64,000 nucleotides of DNA, from assembly GCA_964516925.1 (NCBI GenBank), contig CAZEXL010000002.1, positions 81,573-145,572 of the forward strand, written 5' to 3'. The stretch is from CAG-552 sp964516925 (lineage in GTDB: Bacteria; Bacillota; Clostridia; Christensenellales; Pumilibacteraceae). Of this stretch, positions 43,875 through 52,369 are shown piece by piece. The notes beneath the pieces are model-generated. The model saw only the letters and a program-made list of their open reading frames with translations, searched no databases and was not told the origin of the DNA. Both the position numbers and the translations under genes were made by a program. How positions within the stretch are numbered: position 1 is the stretch's first letter; each line of letters opens with the position of its first letter.

Positions 43875-43903
43875 ATTATATCGTTTTAATGCTAAACTGT
43901 CAA
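43875..43903 (-). promoter_or_regulatory. Promoter of the CD0519-like gene
   Basis: Minus-strand TTGACA (43903-43898), 17-base spacer, TATAAT (43880-43875): full consensus. Confidence 0.85.
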
Positions 43904-44065
43904 TCAAAACAACCGTGATTTAAAGTTAATTTTTTTAGTTCGTTTTTTGGCGCATCGTTTTGATAGCATATAAAATACAAACGCAAAATTCGGCTTAAAA
44001 ACTTGCGTTTTAAAGACGAATAATAATATTTTGCTCGCCTTTTTTCGTTTGCCTTAGCAAAATAT

Positions 44066-44094
44066 TTGACTAATCCGAAATAAAATAATATAAT
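44066..44094 (+). promoter_or_regulatory. Promoter of PFOR
   Basis: TTGACT (44066-44071), 17-base spacer, TATAAT (44089-44094). The leader of about 60 bases ends with GGAGG. Confidence 0.82.
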
Positions 44095-44159
44095 ATGCTT
44101 GTTATTCGTCAGATAACAAAAACATTTATTTAGGTAATTCCAACTAACGGAGGTAAATT

Positions 44160-47100
44160 ATGAAGAAAATGACCATCGATGGTAATACCGCCGCTTCGCA
44201 TATCGCTTATGCATTCAGCGAAGTAGCTGCCATCTACCCCATCACTCCGTCTTCTCCGATGGCGGAATACGCCGACGAATGGTCTGCTCAGGGCAGACTT
44301 AATATGTTCGGCGAGCCGCTTCGTCTTGCAGAAATGCAAAGTGAAGGCGGCGCTGCAGGTGCCGTTCACGGCTCTTTGGCAGCAGGCGCGCTTACGACCA
44401 CGTACACGGCAAGCCAAGGATTGCTTTTGATGATCCCCAACATGTACAAGATCGCAGGCGAACTCCTTCCCACCGTATTCCACGTTAGCGCTCGTGCTCT
44501 TGCAGCTCACGCGCTTAACATTTTCGGCGATCACGCAGACGTTATGGCGTGCCGTCAAACCGGCTTTGCTATGCTTGCTTCCAATTCCGTACAGGAAGCT
44601 ATGGACCTCGCTTTGGTAGCTCACCTTTCCACTTTGCGTGCTAAAGTTCCGTTCCTTCACTTCTTCGACGGTTTCCGTACCAGCCACGAAGTTTCCAAAA
44701 TCGAAGGCATCGAATACGATGAAATTCGTGCTCTTTGCGAAAAGCTCGGCATTATGGAAGACATTAAGGACTTCAAGTCCCGCGCTCTTAACCCCGAACA
44801 TCCGCATCAGATGGGTACCGCGCAAAACGGCGATATCTACTTCCAGAACCGCGAAGCTGCTAACAAATACTATGAAGCTACTCCCGCTATCGTAAAAGAA
44901 ATGATGGCTGCGGTTAGCGAACTTACCGGCAGAAAGTATGAACTTTATCAATACTACGGCGCAGCAGACGCTACCGACGTTATCGTTATGATGGGCTCCG
45001 GTTGCGACGCTGCCGAAGAAACGGTTGACTACCTTACCGCAAGAGGTAAGAAAGTCGGCTTACTTAAAGTAAGACTTTATCGTCCCTTCTCGGCAAAAGA
45101 CTTCGTTGACGCTATACCCGCTTCGGTTAAACGCATTGCGGTTATGGACAGAACGAAGGAAGCCGGATCGCTTGGCGAACCGCTTTACCTCGACGTTTGC
45201 GCAGCTCTCGCAGAAACGGGTCGCAAAGCAACGGTTGTAGGCGGCAGATATGGTCTTGGCTCGAAGGAATTTAACCCGTCGATGATCGGCGCTATTTACG
45301 AAAACCTTAAGAGCAAGAACCCCATCAACCACTTCACCGTTGGTATCAACGACGACGTAACTCATAAGTCGCTTGAAATCAAGACGTTTATCAACGCTTC
45401 GCCCGAAGGCACGAGCCGTTGCAAGTTCTACGGTCTTGGCAGCGACGGTACCGTTGGCGCAAACAAGAACAGCATTAAGATTATCGGCGATCACACCGAT
45501 ATGTACGCTCAGGGTTACTTCGTATACGACTCTAAAAAGAGCGGCGGTATTACCATTTCGCACCTTCGCTTTGGTAAAACCCCCATTAAGTCGAGCTACC
45601 TTATCGACCAAGCAGACTTCGTTGCTTGCCACAACCAGTCGTACGTAACCAGATACAATATGACCTCCGACGTTAAGAAAGGCGGCGTATTCCTTCTTAA
45701 CTGCAAGTGGTCGCCCGAAGAACTCGAAAAAGAACTTCCCGCTTCGATGAAGAACGACATCGCTAACAAGAAGCTTAAGTTCTACACGATCGACGCTCTT
45801 AAGATTGCTAACGCTGCAGGTATGGGCGGAAGAATTAACGGCGTAATGCAGGCTGCCTTCTTTAAGCTTGCCGACATTATCCCCTATTCGGACGCAGAAG
45901 AATACATGAAGCAGGCAATTAAGAAGACGTACGGCAAGAAGGGCGAAGACGTCGTAAGAAAGAACTGCGACGCTATCGACAACGCTATTGCAGGTCTTAA
46001 ACAAGTTAAGTATCCCAAAGATTGGGCTACCACGACCGAAGGCGCGGCTATCGAAACCACCTCGGACGACGAATACTATCGCAACTTCATTCTTCCTATC
46101 GTATCGCAAGAAGGCGACAAACTTCCCGTATCGGCATTTAACGCAGACGGTACCGTTCCCACCGCTACTACCAGATACGAAAAGCGCGGCATTGCAGCTA
46201 AGGTTCCCGCTTGGATTGCTGAAAACTGCATTCAGTGCAACATCTGCTCGCTCGTTTGCCCGCACGCTTGCATAAGACCGGTTCTTGTAAAGAACGGCAA
46301 AAATATGCCCGAAACGTTTACCGTTAAGGCTGCTACCGGTCTTGAAGGATATTCGTTCCGTATGCAACTTTCTCCGCTCGATTGTACCGGTTGCGGAAGC
46401 TGCGCAAACGTTTGCCCGTCTAAGAATAAGGCTCTTGAAATGAAGCCGCTCGACGAAGTAGCTCCGACCGAAGAGCCCAACTACAATTACTCGCTTACCC
46501 TTCCCGACGTTGACGTTTCGGCTAAGTTCAAGCCCGAAACCGTTAAGGGTAGTCAATTCTTGCAACCGCTCTTCGAATTCTCGGGTGCTTGCGCAGGCTG
46601 CGGCGAAACTCCGTATGTTAAGCTTGTTACTCAGCTCTTCGGCGACAGAATGGTTGTTGCTAACGCAACCGGTTGCTCGTCTATTTACGGCGGCTCCGCT
46701 CCCACCTGCCCGTACGCAGTTAATAAGAAAGGTCACGGACCCGCTTGGGCTAACAGCTTGTTCGAAGACAACGCCGAATTCGGTTATGGCATGAACCTTG
46801 CTTACAGCACCAGAAGAAACGCTCTTGCAAACAAGATCGCTAAACTTGCAGAACAGACCAAGAACGAAGCTACGATCGCAGCTTGCAACGCTTGGCTTAA
46901 GGGCAAGGACGACGCTAACGAAAGCAAGGTTGCTGCAGAAGCGCTTGTTAAGTGCCTTGAAGAAGGCATCAAGCTTAACTGCTCCAACGTTGATCTTGTT
47001 AAAGAAATCTATGCCGACAAGGATTGCCTTGTTAAGAAGTCTATTTGGATCTTCGGTGGCGACGGTTGGGCTTATGATATCGGCTACGGCGGACTTGACC

Positions 47101-47678
47101 ATGTTCTTGCTTCCGGCGAAGACGTTAACGTTTTGGTTCTCGATACCGAAGTTTACAGCAATACCGGCGGACAGTCTTCTAAGTCCACCCCGACCGGTTC
47201 GGTTGCTAAGTTCGCTGCAAGCGGCAAACGCACCAAGAAAAAGGACCTCGGCATGATGGCTATGAGCTACGGTTACGTTTACGTTGCTCAGGTTGCTATG
47301 GGCGCTAACCAGACTCAACTTATAAAGGCTATGACCGAAGCCGAAGCTTATCACGGACCTTCGCTTATCATTGCTTACGCAACGTGTATCAACCACGGTA
47401 TCGACATGAGCAAGGGTCAGCTTGAAACCAAGAAAGCAGTTGACGCAGGTTATTGGCAGCTTTATCGCTACAACCCCGCTCTTGCTGCAGAAGGCAAAAA
47501 TCCGTTCACCCTTGACTCTAAGGATCCGACGGGTAGCTACCAAGAATTCCTTGCAGGCGAAACTCGTTATAAGACTCTTAAGGCGTCCAGACCCGAACTT
47601 GCGGCTGAACTCTTTGCTAGAGCCGAAGAAGATTCAAAGGCAAGACTTGCAAGCTACAAAGCTAAAGCAGACAAATAA
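44160..47678 (+). CDS. nifJ: Pyruvate:ferredoxin (flavodoxin) oxidoreductase
   Basis: The 1172-residue single-chain enzyme oxidises pyruvate to acetyl-CoA and CO2 and reduces ferredoxin. Domain order: pyrimidine-binding domain I (SHIAYAFSEVAAIYPITPSSPMAE), domain II with DRTKEAGSLGEPLY, gamma domain, two [4Fe-4S] sites (CIQCNICSLVCPHAC and CTGCGSCANVCPS), and the thiamine diphosphate domain. The latter has a third cluster ligand region (GACAGCGETPY) and the metal/ThDP motif GGDGWAYDIGYGGLDH with NTGGQSSKSTPTG. Full length. It marks an anaerobic energy metabolism. Codon use is strongly biased, unlike most neighbours. Confidence 0.97.
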   Translation: MKKMTIDGNTAASHIAYAFSEVAAIYPITPSSPMAEYADEWSAQGRLNMFGEPLRLAEMQSEGGAAGAVHGSLAAGALTTTYTASQGLLLMIPNMYKIAGELLPTVFHVSARALAAHALNIFGDHADVMACRQTGFAMLASNSVQEAMDLALVAHLSTLRAKVPFLHFFDGFRTSHEVSKIEGIEYDEIRALCEKLGIMEDIKDFKSRALNPEHPHQMGTAQNGDIYFQNREAANKYYEATPAIVKEMMAAVSELTGRKYELYQYYGAADATDVIVMMGSGCDAAEETVDYLTARGKKVGLLKVRLYRPFSAKDFVDAIPASVKRIAVMDRTKEAGSLGEPLYLDVCAALAETGRKATVVGGRYGLGSKEFNPSMIGAIYENLKSKNPINHFTVGINDDVTHKSLEIKTFINASPEGTSRCKFYGLGSDGTVGANKNSIKIIGDHTDMYAQGYFVYDSKKSGGITISHLRFGKTPIKSSYLIDQADFVACHNQSYVTRYNMTSDVKKGGVFLLNCKWSPEELEKELPASMKNDIANKKLKFYTIDALKIANAAGMGGRINGVMQAAFFKLADIIPYSDAEEYMKQAIKKTYGKKGEDVVRKNCDAIDNAIAGLKQVKYPKDWATTTEGAAIETTSDDEYYRNFILPIVSQEGDKLPVSAFNADGTVPTATTRYEKRGIAAKVPAWIAENCIQCNICSLVCPHACIRPVLVKNGKNMPETFTVKAATGLEGYSFRMQLSPLDCTGCGSCANVCPSKNKALEMKPLDEVAPTEEPNYNYSLTLPDVDVSAKFKPETVKGSQFLQPLFEFSGACAGCGETPYVKLVTQLFGDRMVVANATGCSSIYGGSAPTCPYAVNKKGHGPAWANSLFEDNAEFGYGMNLAYSTRRNALANKIAKLAEQTKNEATIAACNAWLKGKDDANESKVAAEALVKCLEEGIKLNCSNVDLVKEIYADKDCLVKKSIWIFGGDGWAYDIGYGGLDHVLASGEDVNVLVLDTEVYSNTGGQSSKSTPTGSVAKFAASGKRTKKKDLGMMAMSYGYVYVAQVAMGANQTQLIKAMTEAEAYHGPSLIIAYATCINHGIDMSKGQLETKKAVDAGYWQLYRYNPALAAEGKNPFTLDSKDPTGSYQEFLAGETRYKTLKASRPELAAELFARAEEDSKARLASYKAKADK

Positions 47679-47691
47679 TTTACCTTCATAT

Positions 47692-47726
47692 AAAAAGGAG
47701 TCGTTCGTAATGAACGGCTTCTTTTT
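47692..47726 (+). terminator. Terminator of PFOR
   Basis: Arms AAAAAGGAGTCGTTC and GAACGGCTTCTTTTT pair throughout (two G-U pairs) around GTAAT, followed by T residues. Confidence 0.88.
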
Positions 47727-48177
47727 TTGGCCTTATTTGGACGTTATACGTCGGATTGTTGCCACTTCCCTTTCTTCCGTGAAGAAAAGTAAGTAAAAGA
47801 AGCTTAATAGAAGCTTTAATTGGGCGATTGTGTGTTTGATGCTACTAAGAGGGATGAGTTTAACGGAGAGATTGCCGCGTCGCTAACGCTCCTCGTTGGT
47901 GACATAGGGTTGGAATGTTTTCTGCTGTTGCGATAGTGCTAACATACGTTTCGCTTCCGCGAGATTCTTCGCCTACGGCTCAGAATGACAGAAAAAAGCG
48001 GCTCAGAATGACCTACTTTTCTTCCGAGAAGAAAAGTAGGACGCTTCCGTGAGATTCTTCGCCTGCGGCTCAGAATGACATAAGGTTAAGGTTATTTTAC
48101 TTGCTTATGCAACTTAGAATTTGTTTAAGTTTCTTTGGCTTACTTTTCTTTTCGAAAGAAAAGTAAGTGCATGCCGA
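47727..48177. repeat. Interspersed repeat patch
   Basis: No gene is supported. It holds two 39-base direct repeats, 47952-47990 and 48042-48080, differing at two positions; both contain GAGATTCTTCGCC and CTCAGAATGACA. A partial third copy lies at 47998-48012. There are also related palindromes, 48012-48040 and 48140-48168, each with perfect 13-bp arms and a 3-base loop, and a diverged one near 47769-47789. The motif matches the widespread bacterial repeat that, read through, gives CHSE/LRM-type peptides. Confidence 0.8.
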
Positions 48178-48759
48178 CTAGTCGTCGCTTTGGAGCTTAT
48201 CCAACGAAAGATAAAATGCTTTTATAAAATTATCCATAAAATAACTTACGCATTGCATATCTGCCTGTTTAAGCACAGTCTCCTGACTTTCAAAAGCATT
48301 GTTATATTCGGGATTGCCTGCTACGATTTCCTCGATGCATTTAATGTATGCAGACAGCTTATCGGCGTATTTTACTACCTTATACTCGTCGCTACTTTTA
48401 TCGATAATGTATTCGCTTAACTCGCCTTTTAGTTCGGGCGGAAGTTGAGCGATTATCTTCTGTTCGGCTTGACTTTCTAAGTCTTTGTATGCGGTGGTTA
48501 TGCTATTGTTGAAATACTTGATTGGCGTAGGCAAATCGCCCGTTATTACCTCGCTGGTTTCGTGATACAACGCGATTACCGCCGCGCGATCGGCATTTAG
48601 CGAACCGCCGAAAAGTTTGTTTTGTATAATGCACAACGAATGAGCCAGAATTGCAACGCATTGTGAATGTTCTGCCACGTTCTCATTAAAATTACTGCGC
48701 ATCAAACTCCAACGATTTATGAACCTCATCCGATGCAAAAAAGCATAAAATTTGTACAT
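48178..48759 (-). CDS. HD-domain 5'-nucleotidase, YfbR-like
   Basis: The 193-residue product resembles 5'-deoxynucleotidase YfbR: RWSLMRSNFNENVAEHSQ supplies the first metal histidine, ALYHETSEVITGDLPTPIKY the second metal pair, and KYADKLSAY the distal aspartate. YfbR removes phosphate from deoxynucleoside monophosphates. The usual HD pair reads HE here; I believe clostridial relatives share this. It follows tkt by 4 bases with only a weak ribosome site, so it is probably co-translated. Confidence 0.83.
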   Translation of the reverse strand: MYKFYAFLHRMRFINRWSLMRSNFNENVAEHSQCVAILAHSLCIIQNKLFGGSLNADRAAVIALYHETSEVITGDLPTPIKYFNNSITTAYKDLESQAEQKIIAQLPPELKGELSEYIIDKSSDEYKVVKYADKLSAYIKCIEEIVAGNPEYNNAFESQETVLKQADMQCVSYFMDNFIKAFYLSLDKLQSDD

Positions 48760-48763
48760 ATTT

Positions 48764-50737
48764 TTACTTTTTGCCTTTTATGAGTTTTTCGGTTACGGAC
48801 GCAACGTTCTCTGCCGTAAATCCGTAATACTCAAACAATTCCTTGGCAGGCGCAGACTTACCGAACGTATCCATACATACGTACGCGCCGTCCATTCCTA
48901 CGTATTTACCCCACGACATGGACGATCCTGCTTCGACTGCAACTCTTGCGCGAATCGCCGACGGAAGTACGCTTTCGCGATAATTTTCGGTCTGCTCGTC
49001 GAACAATCTGAAACACGGAATAGAAACTACTCGCACTTTAATTCCTCGATCGGCAAGTATCTTTTGCGCATCCAAAGCAAGGCTGACTTCCGATCCGGAA
49101 GCCATGATAATTCCGGTGAAGTTCTTGGCGTCGCTTATTACGTAACCGCCTCGCAACGCGCCCTCACCTGAATTTGCCAAAATCGGCAAATCTTGTCTGG
49201 ATTCTACAATGCAGGTAGGATTATTGGTTTTTACGGCATTAATGAACGCCGCTGCCGTTTCCTTTGCATCGGCAGGACGGAACACGTCAAGACCGGGCAT
49301 TGCGCGAAGTCCCGTTAGGTGCTCTACCGGCTGGTGCGTAGGTCCGTCTTCACCCACGCCTATACTGTCGTGAGTAAATACGTATATTACGGGCAATTCC
49401 ATTAACGCGCTCATACGAATAGCGTTTTTCATATAGTCGCTGAATGCAAAGAAGGTGGATACGTACGTTCTGAAGCCACCGTGAAGCTGTATTCCGTTAG
49501 CAATTGCCGCCATAGCGTGTTCACGAATACCAAAGTGAATATATCTGCCTGCACCGTTTTCTTTGCTTAATTCGCCTTTGCCGGGAAGCGTGGTTAAGTT
49601 GGACGGTCCAAGGTCGGCAGATCCGCCTACTAGATTTGAGAAAATATCGGCAAGCTTATTAAGAACGATGTGTCCCGCCTTACGCGTTGCCATCTTTTCG
49701 CCGTCGAACTGATAAAGGCTTGCTTCGTCAAACTTGACTCTGCCGTACAAATCGTTGTGTAGCGCTTTGTATTCCTCGGGGTACTGTTCTTTGTATTCCT
49801 TAAGCAATTCGTCATGCGCTTTTTTATACTCGTGCTTGGACTCTATAATTTTAGCATAATGTTCTTTTATGTCGTCGGGAACGGTGAATCCGTCGCCGTC
49901 GTAACCAAGTGCCTTTTTGGTAGCTTCTACGCCTTCTCTGCCAAGCGGAGCGCCGTGACAAGCCGCCATACCTGCCTTAGGCGAAGCATATCCGATAACG
50001 GTTTTTACGATAATGATGGTCGGCTTATCTTTTTCGGCTTTTGCCTGTTCGATTGCCTTTCCGATAGCATCGATATCCTCACCGTCGTTTACGTAAAGGA
50101 CTTGCCAGCCCATTGCTTCGTGACGTTTGCCCACGTCGTCGGTAAACGTAAGCCCTATGTTTCCTTCGATCGTTATATCGTTTTTATCGTAAAGAAGAAT
50201 AAGTTTGCCAAGTCCAAGATTGCCGGCAAGCGAAGCCGCTTCGTACGCAATGCCCTCTTGTAAGCAACCGTCGCCGGTGAGCACGTAGGTGTAATGATTT
50301 ACTATTTCGAGTCCCGGTTTGTTGTATTTTGCCGCGAGCATTTTTTCAGCAATTGCAAATCCCACGGCATTGGCAACGCCTTGACCTAAAGGTCCGGTAG
50401 ACGTTTCTACGCCCGGACAAACGCCGTATTCGGGGTGCCCTGTAGTTATCGATCCGAACTTACGGAAGTTTTTGACTTCTTCCAAGCTAACGTCGTAGCC
50501 GAAAAGATGAAGCGTGGAATAAAGCAACGCCGAGCCGTGTCCTGCCGAAAGTACGAACCTGTCGCGATCCATAAAGTCAGGATGAGCCGGATCGTATTTT
50601 AAATGATTGGCATAAAGTTCGTAAACCATAGGTGCCGCGCCGAGCGGAAGCCCCGGATGTCCGCTTTTTGCCGCTTCGATTTCTTCCATAGAAAGTGCGC
50701 GTATCGCACTGATTGCCGATTGTTGAATTTTGTTCAC
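48764..50737 (-). CDS. tkt: Transketolase
   Basis: The 657-residue thiamine diphosphate enzyme starts at GTG 50737 behind GGAGAG. It has SGHPGLPLGAAPM, GHGSALLYSTLHL, the ThDP/metal motif GDGCLQEGIAYEA, HDSIGVGEDGPTHQP, and a C-terminal domain with VEAGSSMSWGKYVG. It transfers two-carbon ketol groups in the non-oxidative pentose phosphate pathway. Length is normal. Downstream of the phosphohexomutase gene by 16 bases and upstream of the YfbR-like gene. Confidence 0.96.
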   Translation of the reverse strand: MNKIQQSAISAIRALSMEEIEAAKSGHPGLPLGAAPMVYELYANHLKYDPAHPDFMDRDRFVLSAGHGSALLYSTLHLFGYDVSLEEVKNFRKFGSITTGHPEYGVCPGVETSTGPLGQGVANAVGFAIAEKMLAAKYNKPGLEIVNHYTYVLTGDGCLQEGIAYEAASLAGNLGLGKLILLYDKNDITIEGNIGLTFTDDVGKRHEAMGWQVLYVNDGEDIDAIGKAIEQAKAEKDKPTIIIVKTVIGYASPKAGMAACHGAPLGREGVEATKKALGYDGDGFTVPDDIKEHYAKIIESKHEYKKAHDELLKEYKEQYPEEYKALHNDLYGRVKFDEASLYQFDGEKMATRKAGHIVLNKLADIFSNLVGGSADLGPSNLTTLPGKGELSKENGAGRYIHFGIREHAMAAIANGIQLHGGFRTYVSTFFAFSDYMKNAIRMSALMELPVIYVFTHDSIGVGEDGPTHQPVEHLTGLRAMPGLDVFRPADAKETAAAFINAVKTNNPTCIVESRQDLPILANSGEGALRGGYVISDAKNFTGIIMASGSEVSLALDAQKILADRGIKVRVVSIPCFRLFDEQTENYRESVLPSAIRARVAVEAGSSMSWGKYVGMDGAYVCMDTFGKSAPAKELFEYYGFTAENVASVTEKLIKGKK

Positions 50738-50753
50738 AGTAGGTCTCTCCTCT

Positions 50754-52202
50754 TTACATTAGTTTTTGTATGCCGCTAAGGTCAAGTCCGTACGGCTCTA
50801 AAAAATTATACAATTCTTGCGCAGTCTTTTTTAGACCGCCTTTTATTTTGCATTCTATATTTATAGGAATTATCGGATCGTGAACGCTCATTCGAGCCAT
50901 AAAAAATCCGTATAAAGTGTTTACTCTTACGCCCTCGTACGAAGTACAAAGTGCGTAATCGCGTTTACCCCATTCTTCCATATCAGCCAGAATTTTTTGT
51001 CCTTGTTCTTTCCATCCGTCGCCCGTAAGTTTTATACGAACTTCGGCTTCTTCGACGGGCTGAACCAAATCGAAAATAAGGCTGTCTAGTTCTTTGCCTT
51101 GCTTATTTAGTTTTACGGCGTTTATAAGCAGTTTTACAGCCAAATACGCGCCGTCGTCGAGAAAATAATTTTCTTTAAACGCAGCGTGCCCCGACGTTTC
51201 GATTGCAAGCGGAGCACACTTGCCTTCCGCCGTCAACTTTTGAGCAAAGTCGATAACGTTGCGATACCCTCGCTTGTATCTTACGTGGTTGCCGCCGCGA
51301 GCGGTTATAAAGTCCGTAAGTCCGTCGCTTGTTACCGAATCGGTTACGATATACGCGCCCGGATTTTCTTTTAGTATTATATCGGATATAAGCGCAATTA
51401 GACGATTACGATTAATTTCTGTCCCGGAAGAAGTTACAACCGCGCTTCTATCGACGTCGGTATCGAAAATAATTCCGAAATTTGCGTTGACTTCCTTTAC
51501 GCGCGCCGATATACTAGCCATTGCGTCCTTGTTTTCGGGATTTGGCTGATGATTCGGGAAGCTGCCGTCGGGATTTAGAAACTGCGAACCGCTTACGTCG
51601 GCGCCGAGCGCAGAAAGAATTCTATCCGCAAAAAAACCGCCTGCTCCGTTGCCTGCATCGACAACGATTTTGTAGCCGTTTAGTCCGCCGGGCAATTCTT
51701 TTAAAATTAAATTTTTTATTGCCGAGCAGTAAAGCCCCAAATAGTCGCCGTGATTGATTTTGCCGTTTCCGCTAAGCCTTTTACCTTCATCGGCGTACGA
51801 CAAAACCTCCGTCAGCTCTTTTGATGAAAGTCCTCCGTTTGGCGTAAAAAACTTTAAGCCGTTTTTGTCAGACGGATGGTGACTTGCCGTAATCATAATG
51901 CCGCCGCCGCAAAGAGTTTCGTTAAACTTCGTCATCATAAAGACGGAAGGCGTTGAACAAAGTCCCATATAAAATACTTGGCAACCGCAATTTTTAAGTT
52001 CTTCCGCTATTGCCAACGAAAATTCTTCACCGGTAAGACGACTATCGCGTCCGACAGCCACTCGCAAAGGCAATCCGCGTTCGTTAAGCCAAAACGAAAA
52101 CGCCGCCGCAATATCGCAAACGCCTTTTGCCGTAAGATTTGCGTTTTCACCCATTGCGGTACCGCGTACGTCGGTTCCGCTTTTAAGAGCAAGATAACTC
52201 AT
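50754..52202 (-). CDS. Phosphomannomutase/phosphoglucomutase, short type
   Basis: The start is ATG 52202, five bases after AAGGAG; the GTG at 52208 is within the site. The 482-residue alpha-D-phosphohexomutase begins YLALKSGTDVRGTA. It has the phosphoserine loop ITASHHPSDKNGLKF, metal loop FDTDVDRSAVV (DGDxDR in most relatives), and sugar loop ETSGHAAFKENYF. The C-terminal phosphate-binding domain reads TSYEGVRVN, not the usual RPSGTEP, so the substrate is uncertain. First gene of the tkt run. Confidence 0.85.
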   Translation of the reverse strand: MSYLALKSGTDVRGTAMGENANLTAKGVCDIAAAFSFWLNERGLPLRVAVGRDSRLTGEEFSLAIAEELKNCGCQVFYMGLCSTPSVFMMTKFNETLCGGGIMITASHHPSDKNGLKFFTPNGGLSSKELTEVLSYADEGKRLSGNGKINHGDYLGLYCSAIKNLILKELPGGLNGYKIVVDAGNGAGGFFADRILSALGADVSGSQFLNPDGSFPNHQPNPENKDAMASISARVKEVNANFGIIFDTDVDRSAVVTSSGTEINRNRLIALISDIILKENPGAYIVTDSVTSDGLTDFITARGGNHVRYKRGYRNVIDFAQKLTAEGKCAPLAIETSGHAAFKENYFLDDGAYLAVKLLINAVKLNKQGKELDSLIFDLVQPVEEAEVRIKLTGDGWKEQGQKILADMEEWGKRDYALCTSYEGVRVNTLYGFFMARMSVHDPIIPINIECKIKGGLKKTAQELYNFLEPYGLDLSGIQKLM

Positions 52203-52278
52203 ATGCACTCCTTACAAATTTATCAATAACAATATAACACAAAACTAAAAAATTTACAAGTTATTATCGGCTAAAAGT

Positions 52279-52307
52279 TTGAGTTTTTATTTATAATATG
52301 CTAAAAT
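52279..52307 (+). promoter_or_regulatory. Promoter of nadE
   Basis: TTGAGT (52279-52284), 17-base spacer, TAAAAT (52302-52307); leader of about 55 bases ending AGGAG. Confidence 0.55.
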
Positions 52308-52369
52308 ATTTTTGGCGTTAGTTTTGCCGACACGCAAAATTCGCTTAATTGCGTTTTAGGAGTTTCGTT

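Larger units (their letters stand above)
43844..44159. other. Divergent promoter region between the CD0519-like gene and PFOR
   Basis: It holds two outward promoters (43875-43903 minus, 44066-44094 plus) and, between them, an inverted repeat AAACGCAA (43979-43986) / TTGCGTTT (44003-44010). The repeat could be an operator or a hairpin. No gene is seen. Confidence 0.6.

Noticed and set aside
45060..47543. 827-residue open frame antisense to PFOR
   Set aside because: The plus-strand frame is an unmistakable PFOR; the antisense frame is a by-product of its strong codon bias and shows no family motif or ribosome site.
48178..48759. Loss of catalysis in the YfbR-like enzyme because HD reads HE
   Set aside because: The rest of the metal site is intact and, as far as I recall, clostridial relatives share the HE form, so it is not evidence of decay.
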